Below are positions 25,926 to 38,758 of a DNA stretch of 64,000 bases, in pieces. A program made the position numbers and the translations under genes. How positions within the stretch are numbered: the first letter of the stretch is position 1; every line of letters starts with the position of its first letter. Source of the DNA: Pomphorhynchus laevis. Lineage: Eukaryota; Acanthocephala; Palaeacanthocephala; Echinorhynchida; Pomphorhynchidae. Location of the stretch: NCBI GenBank assembly GCA_012934845.2, contig WNNJ02000947.1:1-64000 (forward strand), written 5' to 3'. The notes beneath the pieces were generated by a model, which ran no database searches, was not told the DNA's origin, and was given only the letters and a program-made list of their open reading frames with translations.

Positions 25926-26149
25926 CTTTTTTTATATGTCCACCCATTTAGTGTATTCGACACGACCAATTAACTATAACGAACAATCAAGTTGTCCACA
26001 CCAACCCCAAAATTAATTTACTGCTTACACAAACGCATATATTGCAGCCAAATCACTTGTGTCGTGTAGATGATTATTCGGTTGTTTACTTATAATAGTA
26101 AATTACAAATACTTGTGTTATTAGTCAATAATTGATTTATATTTTTGTC

Positions 26150-29100
26150 TTTTTTCATAAGTAAATAAAGATTTTCTTAATAAGTGCACAAAAAGACAAA
26201 GGTCAAAAAGACAAAGACGATCCATTAGCCAAGTATTCCTATATAACGGCATCAGGCCCAGCGGAATCTGAGCCCTCTAGCCAATCCAACTCGCCACCTT
26301 TCGACTGAAGCACCTGGGGTCTCTACCCCCCCCCCGAAGAGTCCAATCGATGCGGACTATGCTCGATAATCTCGAAATGAGGAGCTTGAGAAACCTTAGT
26401 ATTTGATCAGGGGACGTCCTCTTGAAAAGAAGACAAATCCCGAGAAAGCCCAAGTGCCCCCAGAGGCACATCTGAGTTTTCCCTTTCAATGACAGATGCT
26501 GGGCCCATTTCAGGACCCACATATCTCTCTTCAGGGTACGTTTGAGTCTTTTCAGATCAGCTTTAGCTTACCAGTTCACAGTAATCGTGAACCTCAGGTA
26601 TTTTACTCGACCTGTGAAGGTAGAAAGTGGTTGATTAGTCAATATGGAAGATAGAGCTGATAGTGCTATTTTTTTTAAAGATTAGCAGTAATCGTGAACC
26701 TCAGGTATTTTACTCGACTTGTGAAGGTAGAAAGTGGTTGATTAGTCAATATGGAAGACATAGCTGAGAGTGCTAATCTTTTTAATTTTTGTCTTTGTCA
26801 CATGGGGACCATGAAAGACGACCACCCGCGATTTGGATGAATTCAGAATTAGATTGGATGGGGTCAGCTGGTCTTTTAGTTTTAAAAAGAAACGGCTGAT
26901 TTCCGATACTACATCTTTGCACATGCGTCCAGAGAACAGGGCTGTGGTATCATAAGCGTATACGACTAGATGTTGATCAGTTTAAAATTATTGAATAATA
27001 CAATGATGGAAGTAATATATAAGATAGGAGAAAGTGTGGAACTTTGAGGCACAACTGTAATAGGATAGAACTGACCATCATCAGGGTCGTCTTCATAGTA
27101 GAACCGTTTGGTGTACAGCAATATCTCCACCCTGTTAACAATTCTCGCGAGCAGCCAGATGGACCGGAGAGAGGAGATAACACTGGGAATTGAGATGCGG
27201 TCAAATGCATCGGAAAAGTCATGAAAAACAGCCACAGCAAGCTGATGACTGTTATACTGACAAAACTGATACATTTCACCAATTGCTAAATGGACCGAGG
27301 GCATTTTGACATACCCATGAAAACTCGATGGAATCAAGTTACGCCCACTTAAATGGACGCGGATTCTACACGCAAGTGCTTTGTCGTAGATTGAGATGAG
27401 GGAGTTTTGAATCATAATAGGCTATAGGTCTTTAATACATGATACCAGAATACGCTTTGGTAAAAATAATCTACAACTAATATTGATGCCCGCTACATCG
27501 GTTGGTGAGGCTAAAGGCATTATGACGGCCAATTCTTTTCTTTGATCGGTTGTCAAAAGCTGACATATCCGAGAAGTGGAGCGACGGATTTGGAGGCGGC
27601 CGAAAGAGGACCCCAAGAGTTGAGGATATCTGTAACAGATAAGTCCCTGCTCATGCAGTAACCACAAGACGGGATTGGTTAGGGAGATTGAGTGGCTCCA
27701 TAGTTATGTAGATCCTTCCAGCGGACAAACTTCTCCTTCTTAAATATCTTCCGAAAGGAAGACTGAGAAGGGTTAAGGTAAGCAAGGCTCGCCCTATCCC
27801 TGCTCAGCTGGAATCTATATCTAGAGCTCCAGTATTCATTCGAGAGGGTGTCTGACGGAAGCAGAGAGATTGGAAAGGTGAAGCATTTTGGCCAGGACCT
27901 TGAGTTTTGTTAGAGTGGGATTGTATAAACGACCTTGATAGGTAGTCGAGAGAAACGCGGTAGCTTGCGAAGAGAGAAAGGAATTAAATTCGGTTAAACT
28001 CTTATTACCAATTCTGGGAAAGAGTTGGATAGCCGCCTGAAAGAAAGCAACTCAGATGGGATCAAAGTGAAACTTCTAAGCAACGTATTTTCTTCAATCC
28101 TACAGCGAATCAGGTCATGAGAGGTGGACAGTTGTTGACGCGACTACTCAGTGCAGATGGGTTTTAACAACCACATCTTATGAAGCAGTAAAATGTCGAG
28201 GAGAGAATTGGTTGTTGAGCAATGAAAGGTGGGGGACGGTGGTTTGTGAATAAGGTAGTCGTTCCTAGCTCTGCTGAGTGCTGTATTAATCCAACTACCA
28301 GTTATGTCGTTGAAGTCACCGAGTAACATGTCATAGCCACTACCCAAAATTAGCTTCATGAGCTCACGATTCTTGTGAATTTCACCTGGCCTGATACATA
28401 TATTGGATATACTGATACGTTTACTGTTCTTACAAAGTGATATAGCTAAACAAGACAGGGATGAACACGAATAGTTTAAAAGGAGAGATGATCTTAAGGA
28501 GCATTTAAGTAAGCTTAAAAGATCTTGAGATGAAGAGGAGTGAAAAGGGGTTATGCAAGGAGTAAAGTGGTTGTAAATGTTCTCAGGGATAAATCGAGTA
28601 ATATCATGGGGAAGACGGATAAACCCCGTCTCCTGAAGGACTATAACATCTGCATCTCTACCGGATAGACGGCTAGGGGCAGAAGCACCTCCAGAATTCC
28701 ACTGAAGGATATTCAGTGAAAAATTCTCTTGATTACTTTCATTGTGTTACGTCACCGGGAGTGGGATGCCCTCATCTGGCCCAAACCAGATGTGGGAAAG
28801 CTGCCCTTCCCACAACCGTCCAAACTAGGAGTCATTTGCCCACCGGCGTTATCATCATTTCCCAAAGAGGCTGCAACTATTTCCCGGCCATTATTCTTCT
28901 TGGTTAACTTGATGGAGTCCAGACTCTGTTTAGAAGCATTTCGCTTTTTTGAAGATCGGGCTTTCTTTGAGTATGTCGTAACATTCGTCGTTAAAGGAGA
29001 ACGTAACTCCTCAAACTTAGCCACAAGGTATTGAGTTAAAGTTCTCAGGTCGTTCATATTGGTCTGTTACCTAGCATCTATAAGCTTTATGATATTAGTG

Positions 29101-29900
29101 TTTATCATTGTAATATCGGAAGATCTATTGGCCAAGCAGGCATCAGCGAAGTTAGCCGTTTTGCGAGGTGATCCACAATGCCGCTTATTGTAGTCTTTAA
29201 AGAAGCTACATTTTCTGGACCAAGAAGGATGTTCACCGCCGCAGTTAGAACATTGGGAGGCAATACGCACTTCCCTGAATAAATTTCAGATGATCCGCAG
29301 ACCCCACATGTATGGGGCCGATTGCAATTAGAAGCACAATGCCCCATTGATGACATCCATTACAACGGGGGTACGTCGGGTGATCGGAGTCTATAAGTGT
29401 GAATAACAAATTGTGCCCCAGAAAGGGGTTACATGCACTGTTTGATAAGCATTCAGCCTGGTTAACCGACGTTGAGCAAAACGCAATTGGTAATGGGAGG
29501 CCGTTTCTACCCGAGATAGAACGTATATTATGTACTTTATGAGTAGATTCTAAAGCCCTTGCATCTTCCTCTGACATTAAGGGCGGAAAAATGTTTATTT
29601 TTAAAGAAGCCTGAATAGGCTTCTTTAAATAAGTCTGATATTTTTAAAAATATCTTATTGAATTGAATAAAATTTTATTTTTGTAAGCAACAGTTAACTA
29701 ACTCAGGAACTTATTAAATAGGTTCTGTCTTTTGAAAGGTTGTAGAAGTTTCACTATAACAAGGTTTACCAATTTTGGCACAGGAGGTAGTTCTCCCTCC
29801 GTGCTTAAGACCAAAAACTGAGAAGAAACATTACTTACCCCTTTATCTGTAGCAGGAATAATTGTTTCCATTGAGCGCTTTGATCCTCCGATAATTACTT
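26150..29900 (-). mobile_element. Jockey/I-type LINE, copy A (near full length, decayed)
   Basis: On the minus strand: ORF1 start near 29870 with ELPPVPKLVNLVIVKL, then CCHC zinc knuckles at about 29080-29370 (C.GC..WG, C.NCGGEHPSWSRKC). ORF2 begins near 28720 with NILQWNSGGAS and VIVLQET of an APE endonuclease, MLLGDFNDITGSWIN (28300s), RT parts (AVFHDFSDAFDRIS at about 27210, VPQSSTLSPILY) and the C-terminus to about 26240. The 3' UTR ends in TTAAGAAAATCTTTATTT. Many frame changes. A tandem duplication of about 110 bp lies at 26577-26770. Two hairpins (AAAGAAGCC.../GGCTTCTTT and GATATTTTTAAAAATATC) sit in ORF1 at about 29603-29665. Head-to-head with copy B. Confidence 0.85.
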
Positions 29901-31400
29901 TTGCACTGCACTATCCCTACATAATTATGGAGCCACTCAATCACCCCAACACATCCCGCCTTGGGGTAACTTCAGGAGCAGGGACTTATCTGTTACAGAT
30001 ATCCTTAACTCCTGGAGGCACTTCCGGGCTTCTCAAAATGCGTATCTCCACTATCTTATCGGGTCTGTCAGCTTTTGACAGCCGATCAAAGAAGAGAAGT
30101 GGCCATCACAATGCTTTTAGCCTCACCATCCGATGTAGCCGGCATCGATATTAGTCGTAGAATTTTTTTACCAAAGCGTAGTCCGGTTTCATGTCCTAAA
30201 GATCTGCGACCCATTTCGATTCAAAACTCCCTCATCTCCATATACGAAAAAGCGCTTGAGCGTAGAATCCGCGACCAATTAAGTAGGCATAATTTGATCC
30301 CACCATGTTTTCATGGGTTTGTCAAAGGACGCTCGGTTCATTCAGCAATTGGTGAAGTACATCAGTTTTGTAGGGATAATAGCCATCAACTAGCTATGGC
30401 TGTTTTCCTTGACTTTTCTGCTGCATTTGACCGCATTTCCATTCCCTTTGTTATCTCCTCTCTCAGGTCCCTCGGGTTGCCTGCGAGAATTGTTAACAGG
30501 GTGGAGATATTACTGTATACCAAGCGGTTCTACTATGAAGACGACCCTGATGCGCGTCAGTTCTACCCTATTACGGGTGTGCCTCAAGGATCCCCACTTT
30601 CTCCTATCTTATATCTTGCTGCCTCCATTGTACTATTCAAGAATTTTAAACGTGATCAACATCTAGTGGTATACGCTGATGATATGCCCTGTTCTCTGGA
30701 CGTAGGTGCAAAGATGTCGCCTCGGACATCAGCCGTTTCTTTTTAAGATTAACAGATCAGCTGACCACACCCAATCTTATCTTAAATTCATCCAAATCGC
30801 AGGTAGTTGTCTTTCATGGCACCCCTGCGACAAAGAAAAAATTAAAGAGACTAGCACTCTCAGCTCTATCTTCCATATTGACTAATCAACCACTCCCTAC
30901 CTTCACAAGTCGAGTAAAATACCTAAGGTTCACTGTTACGGTGAACTGGTCGGCGAAAGTTGACATGTATAGACTTAAACGTATCCTGAAGAAAGCTAGG
31001 TGGGCCCTGAAACGGGATCAGCATATGTCGTTGAATGGGAAAACCCAAGTGCGCCTCTGAGGTGCTTGGGATATCTCGGGACTAGTCTTCTTTTCGAGAA
31101 GACGTCCTCCAGAGCAAAGACTAAGGTTTCTCAAGCTCCTCATCTAGCTATTACCGAGCATAGTCCGCCTCGATTGGACTCTTCGGGAGGTGATAGACCC
31201 CGGGTGGTTCAGTCGAAGAGCGGCGTGTTGATTGGCTGGAGGGCTCAGATCCCGCTGGACCTGAGGCCGTGACATCATTATGAAGACTAAATGCTGTTAT
31301 GAGTTGTCTTATCTGAACTGCAGTTGTTTTTTCTCATGTCCCTATTCGTATTTTTTAGTGGTTGTTATTTATTTAAGAAATTCCTTATTATTATAAAAAT
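29900..31400 (+). mobile_element. Jockey/I-type LINE, copy B (5'-truncated)
   Basis: Begins inside ORF2 just before the RT (matches copy D from about 61800). It holds 223 codons of open RT frame at 30075-30746 with AVFLDFSAAFDRIS, GVPQGSPLSPILY and VVYADD, then the C-terminal domain to about 31270 and a 3' UTR with TATTTAAGAAATTCC. It is the best-preserved copy after D. Its 5' end abuts the 5' end of copy A in opposite orientation. Confidence 0.87.
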
Positions 31401-32479
31401 AGTAATTTTCACTTACAAATGTGCAGCATTTTTGGAGCTTCAAAGGATCTCATGGAAACGCAATTGCAAGCAAATTCAACGAAAGACTTTAGTAGAGATT
31501 TCTCTTCTGTATCTAATGCAGAGCGGGAACTCCCGCTAATACCGAAGTTATCCAATTTGATCTGCATTAAAGTGTTGGTGCCTATTGAGAGATAACCTGT
31601 TTAATGTTTTCTCCGTAGTTTTGCAGATCAATACAATAAAAGAATCCTGTTTAATAAAATACGATAACGAAACTGAATTAAAATTTTCCTCCAGTAATTC
31701 TGCTGATCTTGAACACTCCTACATAAATTAATTTAAAAACAATTATACAGAACTTGGAGAATTATCATTCTAACCAATTTAGGCAACAATAAAAATAACA
31801 AATATTCCAACATTCTTTCCGGAGGTTGATATTTCAGCATTAGAGATGAAATACAAAATGACGAAAACTGCAACCACAATCTAAGATTCTCTATTATTAA
31901 ATCCGACTCGTTGACGTACCTCCACTGCAACAATTGTCATCATTGGGGGCATTGGGCAGCTGGTTGCAGCCTACTCCATAAATGTGGTGTGTATGGATCC
32001 TCTGAAGAGCACTCAGGCAAGTGTGAAAAAAATGCCATGTTACATGAACCGTAATGGTGACCATCCTCATGGTCAAGGAAATGTAATGCTTTCAAAGCCT
32101 ACCATAAGAGATATATGATAATGGGGTTAAAGACAGAGAAACCTGTTAGTTTCGTAGAAGCATTTTGGTCGTCCTGCAAAAAAATGACAAGATGCATGAA
32201 GTGGACATTATAAAATTAATTTAGGCTAAACACTAAGGCTCTATGCTTCACTTCGAAAATAATGATCACAATTTGGTGGGCAAATTAGTTGAGTCAATAA
32301 GTTTTGCTTCCGTGAAGATTACCACTACAAGGAAACCCCTAAATCGATGAAGAGAACGGGGTCAACTATGAGCATTGCAGCAATGAAGCTAGCTCAAAAA
32401 GACCTGATTTAAGTTGTTGCAAACTCTGAAAGAAATAAAGACATTGTCCGTGGGCAAGCGACCCCATCAGGAGTGACCG

Positions 32480-32507
32480 GAAGCGGAAAGGGCCACCTTT
32501 CCGCTTC
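32480..32507. repeat. Perfect hairpin inside LINE C
   Basis: GAAGCGGAAAGG (32480-32491) and CCTTTCCGCTTC (32496-32507) with a 4-nt loop, near the ORF1/ORF2 boundary. Confidence 0.9.
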
Positions 32508-34063
32508 TGATTCCTACTAGTTGGAGAGCGTCCAACTCCGGCTACACGGACGCAATGGAAAATACTCAAGAGCATTTTTCACTAAATATCATTAAGTGGA
32601 ATTCGGGAAGTGCTTCATCAGCCCTTAGGCTTCTATCTGGTAGTGATGCAGATGTTATAGTCCTTTAGGAGACATGGTATATCCGTCTTAAGCAGGACAT
32701 TGATCGATTTATCCTAAAGCATATAGCCATCCACTTCACTCCTTACATAGCCCCACCTTACTAATTTTCTTCTCAATGTCTTCTAACCTTACTTAAATGC
32801 TCCTTAAGGTCCTCATTCTAATTAAACTACTTTATCAAGCCCTTTCTTGCTTTGTAATATCACTAGTTAAGAACAGTAACTAGTAATATTAGTCCACTTG
32901 TTACTTGATATTAGTCCACTCCTCACTCCACCTGTTATCAAGGTCTTCTCATATTAGTTAAGCGCTCCTTAATGTCATCCAACTTATTAAACTACTCGTG
33001 TCCAGCCTATTTTTGTTTAGTTATATCACTAGTGAATAACGGTAAACGCATCAGTATAGCCAATGTTTACATCCGGCTGTGGGATATTCCCAAGAACCGT
33101 GACCTAATGTAACGAATTTCAGGTAACGGCTATGACATGTTAATCGGTGACTTAAACGACAGAACTGGTCGCTGGATTAATGCAGCACTTCGCAGAGTCA
33201 GTAACGACTGTCTTATTCAAAAAACACCAAGAAACCCACTTTTCATCGCAAAACATCAATTTACTCATCGACATATGATTGCTACATAGGATGTGGTTGT
33301 TAAAATTCATATGCACTGAGCAGTTGTGCCAACAGCTGATCACCTCTCATGACCTAATAGCTGACGGCTAGATGAAGATATGTTGTTTAGAACGAGGTTT
33401 CACTTTGATCCTATTAGAGTGGCTTTCTTTCGGGCAGCTATCCAACTCTTCCCCAGTAGAGGGAATGATATTTTGACTGAATTTAATTCCTACCTCTCTT
33501 CACAAGCTACTGGGATGCTTTCGACTACTATAGAGGTCGCATTGGCAATCACACTACAACAAAACTCAAGGTCCTAGCAAAAATGTTACATCTTCCCAAT
33601 ATATTTGCTTCCTTCAGGCAGGTTCTCTCGAATGAATACTGAAGTTCTAGGTATAGGCTCCAGCTGAGTAGAGACATGACTAGTATTGTTCATCTTAATC
33701 CCTCTCAGGCTTCCTTCTTGAAGATATTCAAGAAGGAGAAGTTTGTCTGCTGGCGGGAGTGGACATCGGGTTGGAATTGTAGCGTAGGCATTGATAGAGT
33801 TTTGGAGGAGTCACTAGCCCTACATAATTGTGGAGCCACGCTTTCTCCCTAGCTAATCGCGCTTTGGGGTGACTTCAGGAGCAGTTACTTATTGTCCCAT
33901 TGACCTGAAGATCATCTGTTACGGATATCCTTAACTCATGGAGCCCACTTCCGGGCACCTATAAATCCGTCGCTCCACTCTCTTCTCGAATTTGTCAGCT
34001 TTTGACAACCGGTCAAAGAAACTTGCCGTCACAATGCTTTTAGCCTCACCAACCGATGTGACC

Positions 34064-34448
34064 GGCATCAATTGTAGCCTGCATCAATTGTAGCCGGCAT
34101 CAATTGTAGCCGGCATCAATTGTAGCCGGCATCAATTGTAGCCGGCATCAATTGTAGCCGGCATCAATTGTAGCCGGCATCAATTGTAGCCGGCATCAAT
34201 TGTAGCCGGCATCAATTGTAGCCGGCATCAATTGTAGCCGGCATCAATTGTAGCCGGCATCAATTGTAGCCGGCATCAATTGTAGCCGGCATCAATTGTA
34301 GCCGGCATCAATTGTAGCCGGCATCAATTGTAGCCGGCATCAATTGTAGCCGGCATCAATTGTAGCCGGCATCAATTGTAGCAAACATCAATTGTAGCCG
34401 GCATCAATTGTAGCCGGCATCAATTGTAGCCGGCATCAATTGTAGCCG
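34064..34448 (+). repeat. 16-bp minisatellite, about 24 copies, grown from LINE sequence
   Basis: The unit is GGCATCAATTGTAGCC. The same words (GTAGCCGGCATCAAT or GTAGCAGGCATCAAT) occur once at the matching place in LINE copies B and D, in the 'DVAGINIS' codons. Copies are almost identical, with one variant at about 34381. The period of 16 is not a multiple of 3, so the array shifts frame. Confidence 0.97.
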
Positions 34449-34989
34449 ACGTATATTTTTATTGTCCCATTGACCTGTGGACCATTTTTAATGTCCCACA
34501 GACATGCGGCCCATTGCGATTCAAAACTCCCTCATCTCAATCTACGACAAAGCACTTGCGCGTAGAATCCGCGTCCATTTAAGTAGGCGTAACTTGATCC
34601 CATTGAGTTTCATGGGTATGTCAAAGTGCCCTCGGTCCATTCAGCAATTGGTGAAATGTATCAGTTTTGTCAGTATAGCAGTCATCAGCTTGACGTGGCT
34701 GTTTTTCATGACTTTTCCTATGCATTTAACCGCATCTCAATTTCCTTTGTTATCTTCTCTCTCTGGTTCCTCTGGCTGCCTGCGAGAATTGTTAACAGGG
34801 TGGAGATATTGCTGTACACCAAACGGTTCTACTATGAAGATTACCCTGATGATTGTCAGTCCTATTCTATTACAGGTGTGCCTCAAGATTCCCCACTTTC
34901 TCCTATCTTATATCTTGCTTCCTCCATTGTATTATTTAAGAATTTTAAACGGGATCAACATCTTGACTTAATCAACATCTTAATTTCAA

Positions 34990-35500
34990 CAGATTTATTT
35001 CAAATAATAAAACATTAAATACTTCAAATATTGTTTTGTATAATAGTAAAATACCGAAACTACATAACATTATGAAAAAGAAACCCAAACAATTTCTAAA
35101 AATTTCTATAAAGTTTCTTGTTTAGAATGCGATAAAATATATGTGGGTTAAACAGACCTATCATTAGAGGCTAGATTAAAAAACACAAATACACACTAAA
35201 AAAGATCACAATAATAGTGTTGTTTTTGCAAAATGTACCAATTTTTTAAATATAAAAATTCTTGAGGAATATTGCAGTCAAAAAAACTATAATTCTATGT
35301 CAAATAACAAGTCTGGCATTACGTTGGATATTTTGAAAAAATGTTGTAAACGGTTCTTTTGCTTAAATAATCTTTTCTATTTTTATTTTTATACTTTATT
35401 TAATTTTTCATGTAATTTTTATTATTACTATTTTATAATATACCCAGAGATTGTAATTAAAAAAAAATTATTATTAAAAAAAATTATTATTAAAAAAAAT
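34990..35500 (+). mobile_element. Penelope-like element 3' fragment (GIY-YIG)
   Basis: Translates to NIVLYNSKIPKLHNIMKK, then YKVSCLECDKIYVG with a broken 'T.LSLEARL', the PLE GIY-YIG core with its CCxx Cys pair. It ends in an A-rich stretch near 35500. It abuts the truncated 3' end of LINE C and the 5' end of the CR1-type LINE. It probably belongs to the same lineage as the copy at 22.4-23.6 kb, judged by style only. Confidence 0.75.
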
Positions 35501-35651
35501 ATAATATAACAAATACTTGATAAAAATACTTACAAATACTAACAAATACTAACAAATACTTGATAACAAATACTTACACGCAATTCGGAGACACACCATA
35601 ATAATTAGCGTCAAAAAGAATCTTCTTACAACTACTTACAAATTCGCCGAT

Positions 35652-36758
35652 ATGACTGGAAAAAAGCGGATGCAGCTCAAGAGAACGACTGGATATACAA
35701 ATGTTCAGACTACTCAGGAGTCTTATAAATCCCATCAAATTAAGTGCTCCAACACGGATTGCGATATTTGGACATGTGTGTCAGCGACCGATAGCTTCAT
35801 CAAAAAGTTCAACAATGCGGATTTCACCTGTGGTTATTGTTCAGCCAAGCTTTTCAATGAGCTTAAGACTCGAGTAAGTTGCAGATCGTCTGGCTCATCT
35901 AATTCAGAAGAGATAGACAAGTCACTATGTGCAGATATGTCAACTGCAACTATTCCTTTTCAACGTATCAACTCAGACATCTTAGACTTAACAATCGGCA
36001 TAAACGTAGTCAGTTCCAACGTGAACTCTCAATTGCCAGTTTCTCCTGAGTTCTCCAGCATGCCTTCATCAACAAATGATGTTTACGATTCCCTACCAGC
36101 ACATAATTCCCGCGAGTCCTCATCAACGAACAATCTTAACGAGTCTGCACCAACCAACAATTTGTCTGACTGCTTGGTCGTGAATTATCACTCCAACAGT
36201 GAGTTGGAACAGTCTATTCTCCAGTTACGTTTAAATGTCGATTCAATCAACCTAAACTGGGCAAATGTTCGCCCTAGAGCAGTTATTGTAGCGAATGTTG
36301 AGGAGTCATCATCTGTAAATTGTCAGTATCGCATGAATGACGATCTCAATAAGGTTCGTTCCATTTTGTCATTGGTTATATCGGGTTGTGATCAGAATGA
36401 GTTGAACACTTTGAGGGTTTTATCGCTATTTCGTCTTGGAAAGAGTGTATCGGGTGGCTTGAGACCTCGTTTGCTTAAGGTGATATTAAATACTCATGAG
36501 TCAGCTAAATCACTCTTCAGACACGCATACCGTCTGCGTGGATCCGGCATTAGATTTTTACGGGACCTCGATCCTCAAGATAGAGAGAAACTCAAAGCTG
36601 CAAAACAAGAACTTCATAGGCGGACTGTAGCAGGCGAAACAAACCTGACTATTCACAATTTTATGGTAATGTGGCGGCGTGTTCGGGTTCACTGGACGCC
36701 TCTTGTTCCTGCGCAGCAAGTAGACCCTGTCACCTGTCGTTGCGCCGCATTAAACTAG
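35652..36758 (+). CDS. CR1-type LINE ORF1 protein with PHD-like zinc finger
   Basis: A 368-codon open frame. Residues about 32-63 hold CSNTDCDIWTC... FTCGYC, a PHD-like Cys cluster of the sort found in ORF1 of CR1-clade LINEs. A Ser/Asn-rich linker follows (about 75-190). The C-terminal 110 residues (RLRGSGIRFLRDL, ELHRRTVAGETNL) match the ORF1 end of the second CR1-type element at about 43410-43600. The PHD and the shared C-terminal block suggest an RNA-binding or assembly role, by analogy only. Confidence 0.8.
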   Translation: MTGKKRMQLKRTTGYTNVQTTQESYKSHQIKCSNTDCDIWTCVSATDSFIKKFNNADFTCGYCSAKLFNELKTRVSCRSSGSSNSEEIDKSLCADMSTATIPFQRINSDILDLTIGINVVSSNVNSQLPVSPEFSSMPSSTNDVYDSLPAHNSRESSSTNNLNESAPTNNLSDCLVVNYHSNSELEQSILQLRLNVDSINLNWANVRPRAVIVANVEESSSVNCQYRMNDDLNKVRSILSLVISGCDQNELNTLRVLSLFRLGKSVSGGLRPRLLKVILNTHESAKSLFRHAYRLRGSGIRFLRDLDPQDREKLKAAKQELHRRTVAGETNLTIHNFMVMWRRVRVHWTPLVPAQQVDPVTCRCAALN

Positions 36759-37762
36759 CTACCGGGCCAACAATAATGACGAGTTCACTCCATTTTCGTG
36801 ATCTCCGTCATTCGGAAGATATTCAATCTCGCAACACACCTATTTATGATCAACAAGACTACCATATACCTAACTTGCATCTCTTATATACAAATATACT
36901 TAGTATATCAACTAAGTTATCCGAACTTTCCTTTGTTGTCAAACAAATAATGCGGATATTGTAGCACTCACGGAAACCTGGCTTAATCCACAAATATGTG
37001 ACTATGAAATTAGTCTAGATGGATACTCTCTTGTTCATATGGATCGATTATCTTCAAGAGGTGATAGAGTCATCATCTTCGCGCGAGATTCTTTGTCGGT
37101 AAGACTAATTCATGCATGCGCTGACGAGGTGTCCCTAAATGAGTACATTTGGGTCACACTAACAGCAACAGATAATCGTCATTTCATTGTGGGCTTATTC
37201 TATCGATCACCTCATTCATCCAGTGTCTATCTGTAACTCATTGCAAAAACATTTAAGAACCAAGTCATCGGCGATATTTCTTGGTGATTTCAATATGCCC
37301 CACGTTGACTGGATAAACTTCGTGTCTCTACTGGTTGTGACCCTGAATCAGAAAATCTTCTCGACGCTATTAATGACTTGAACCTTAATCAGCTAATTCA
37401 CAAATTCACACGCGCTCGTGGACATAGTCCGGATTAATTATAATCCACCAATCAGTTCTAATGACCATCGTATGATTGATATTGTAGTTTCGCTCAGATG
37501 CTCTCGTTTAATCGAAACGGTTCTACAAGTCAATCCAATGAAGGCTAACTTTCTCAGTATGGAACGTATACTCAGTACGGTAGCATGGCCCAATCCTTTT
37601 ATCATTGGTACTAACCCTGCATGGAACCATCTCAAACGTACTCTGATTGAGTTATTATCATTCTTCTCACCAATATAACATAACAAAACGAGCATCCGTA
37701 TTCCAATTTGGTTTGAATCTGAAATTAAGCATGCAATCAGATCACGGGATATCTCATTTTCT

Positions 37763-38758
37763 GTGTACAAAGATGGTAGACTATCCTTTGATAAATACCG
37801 TTTATTGAGAAACAAGGTAAATTATATTAAGAGAATGAAGAGGGAGAATTTTATTTCTAACATATGTCGGGTTGCATCCTCGAACCCTAAGCAGTTATTC
37901 AATCACCTACTGCGCCGTAATACTGCGTCAGATAAATTTTACAGCATTGTGAACAACGTGGGTGATTTAATTGTTGACCCTATCAAAGTTGCAGAGTTCT
38001 TTTCCGCTCATTTTGTAATTCAAGAAGCGAAGTTGGATTACGACTATTTATCCCATTACACTCCCAGATTCATTCGATCATTTCTTAATGACATATTTAT
38101 TAGCGAACAGGACGTCCGTACAGAGCTACTCAAGCCTCCACGTACTCGCGTTTCCGGACCGGATGGCCTTCCATCTATACTTTTCCGTGAGCTGGCTACA
38201 GTGCTGACAAGTCCGCTATGTGCTATATTCCAGAGTTCTCTATACTCTGGAAGTTTACCGGATGACTGGAAAAGATCTATAATCTGCCCTGTGTTTAAAA
38301 AGGGTGATCGCAATCAGACTAACAATTATCGTTCCATAAGTCTAACTTCTATTGCGTGCAAAGTAATGGGGCAGATTCTGCTTTGTACAGTAAGTTCACA
38401 TCTAGAAGACAATAACATCTTCAACGATGCCCAGCACGGTTTCAGACCTCACCGTTTTACGGTAGCTAACATTGTATTCTCCCGGAATAGTTGGTCGAAT
38501 GCGGTTCAAGCAGGAACGGGAGTGGACACGCTTTACTTCGATTTATCAAAGGCTTTTGATAGGGTCGTACACCGTATTCTTTTCAATCAACTATCGCTAT
38601 GTGGGATTGACAATCGCGTTAAAACTTGGATTCAGTCATTCCTAACTGATCGTTACTTTGCCGCGCGCATCAAAGGTTGTATATCTAAGTGGTCAGCAAT
38701 CACCTGTGGTGTACCACAAGGCTGCGTTCTGAGTTCAATCCATTTCAATATATATTAA
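37763..38758 (+). CDS. CR1-type LINE reverse transcriptase, partial open block
   Basis: A 331-codon stretch of ORF2. RSISLTSIACKVM, FNDAQHGFRPHRF, VDTLYFDLSKAFDRVVH (first catalytic Asp) and TCGVPQGCVLS are all RT motifs of the CR1/L2 group. The next part in another frame holds YADDLKIW at about 38800 and GLVLNPNKCSHMHIG at about 38900. There is no RNase H. The endonuclease lies upstream in other frames. Confidence 0.85.
   Translation: MYKDGRLSFDKYRLLRNKVNYIKRMKRENFISNICRVASSNPKQLFNHLLRRNTASDKFYSIVNNVGDLIVDPIKVAEFFSAHFVIQEAKLDYDYLSHYTPRFIRSFLNDIFISEQDVRTELLKPPRTRVSGPDGLPSILFRELATVLTSPLCAIFQSSLYSGSLPDDWKRSIICPVFKKGDRNQTNNYRSISLTSIACKVMGQILLCTVSSHLEDNNIFNDAQHGFRPHRFTVANIVFSRNSWSNAVQAGTGVDTLYFDLSKAFDRVVHRILFNQLSLCGIDNRVKTWIQSFLTDRYFAARIKGCISKWSAITCGVPQGCVLSSIHFNIY

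Larger units (their letters stand above)
31430..34990 (+). mobile_element. Jockey/I-type LINE, copy C (ORF1 to RT, decayed, 3'-truncated)
   Basis: ORF1 starts with METQLQANST at 31451 and ELPLIPKLSNLICIK, with a zinc knuckle CNNCHHWGHWAAGC at about 31925-31970. ORF2 starts near 32580 (LNIIKWNSGSASSALRLL, the APE N-terminal motif, then DADVIVL). Endonuclease and linker regions follow to 33900. The frame is then interrupted by the minisatellite at 34064-34448, and the RT resumes at 34500 (RPIAIQNSLISIYDKALARR) and stops near 34980 before YADD. This copy shows the N-terminal endonuclease missing from D. Confidence 0.83.
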
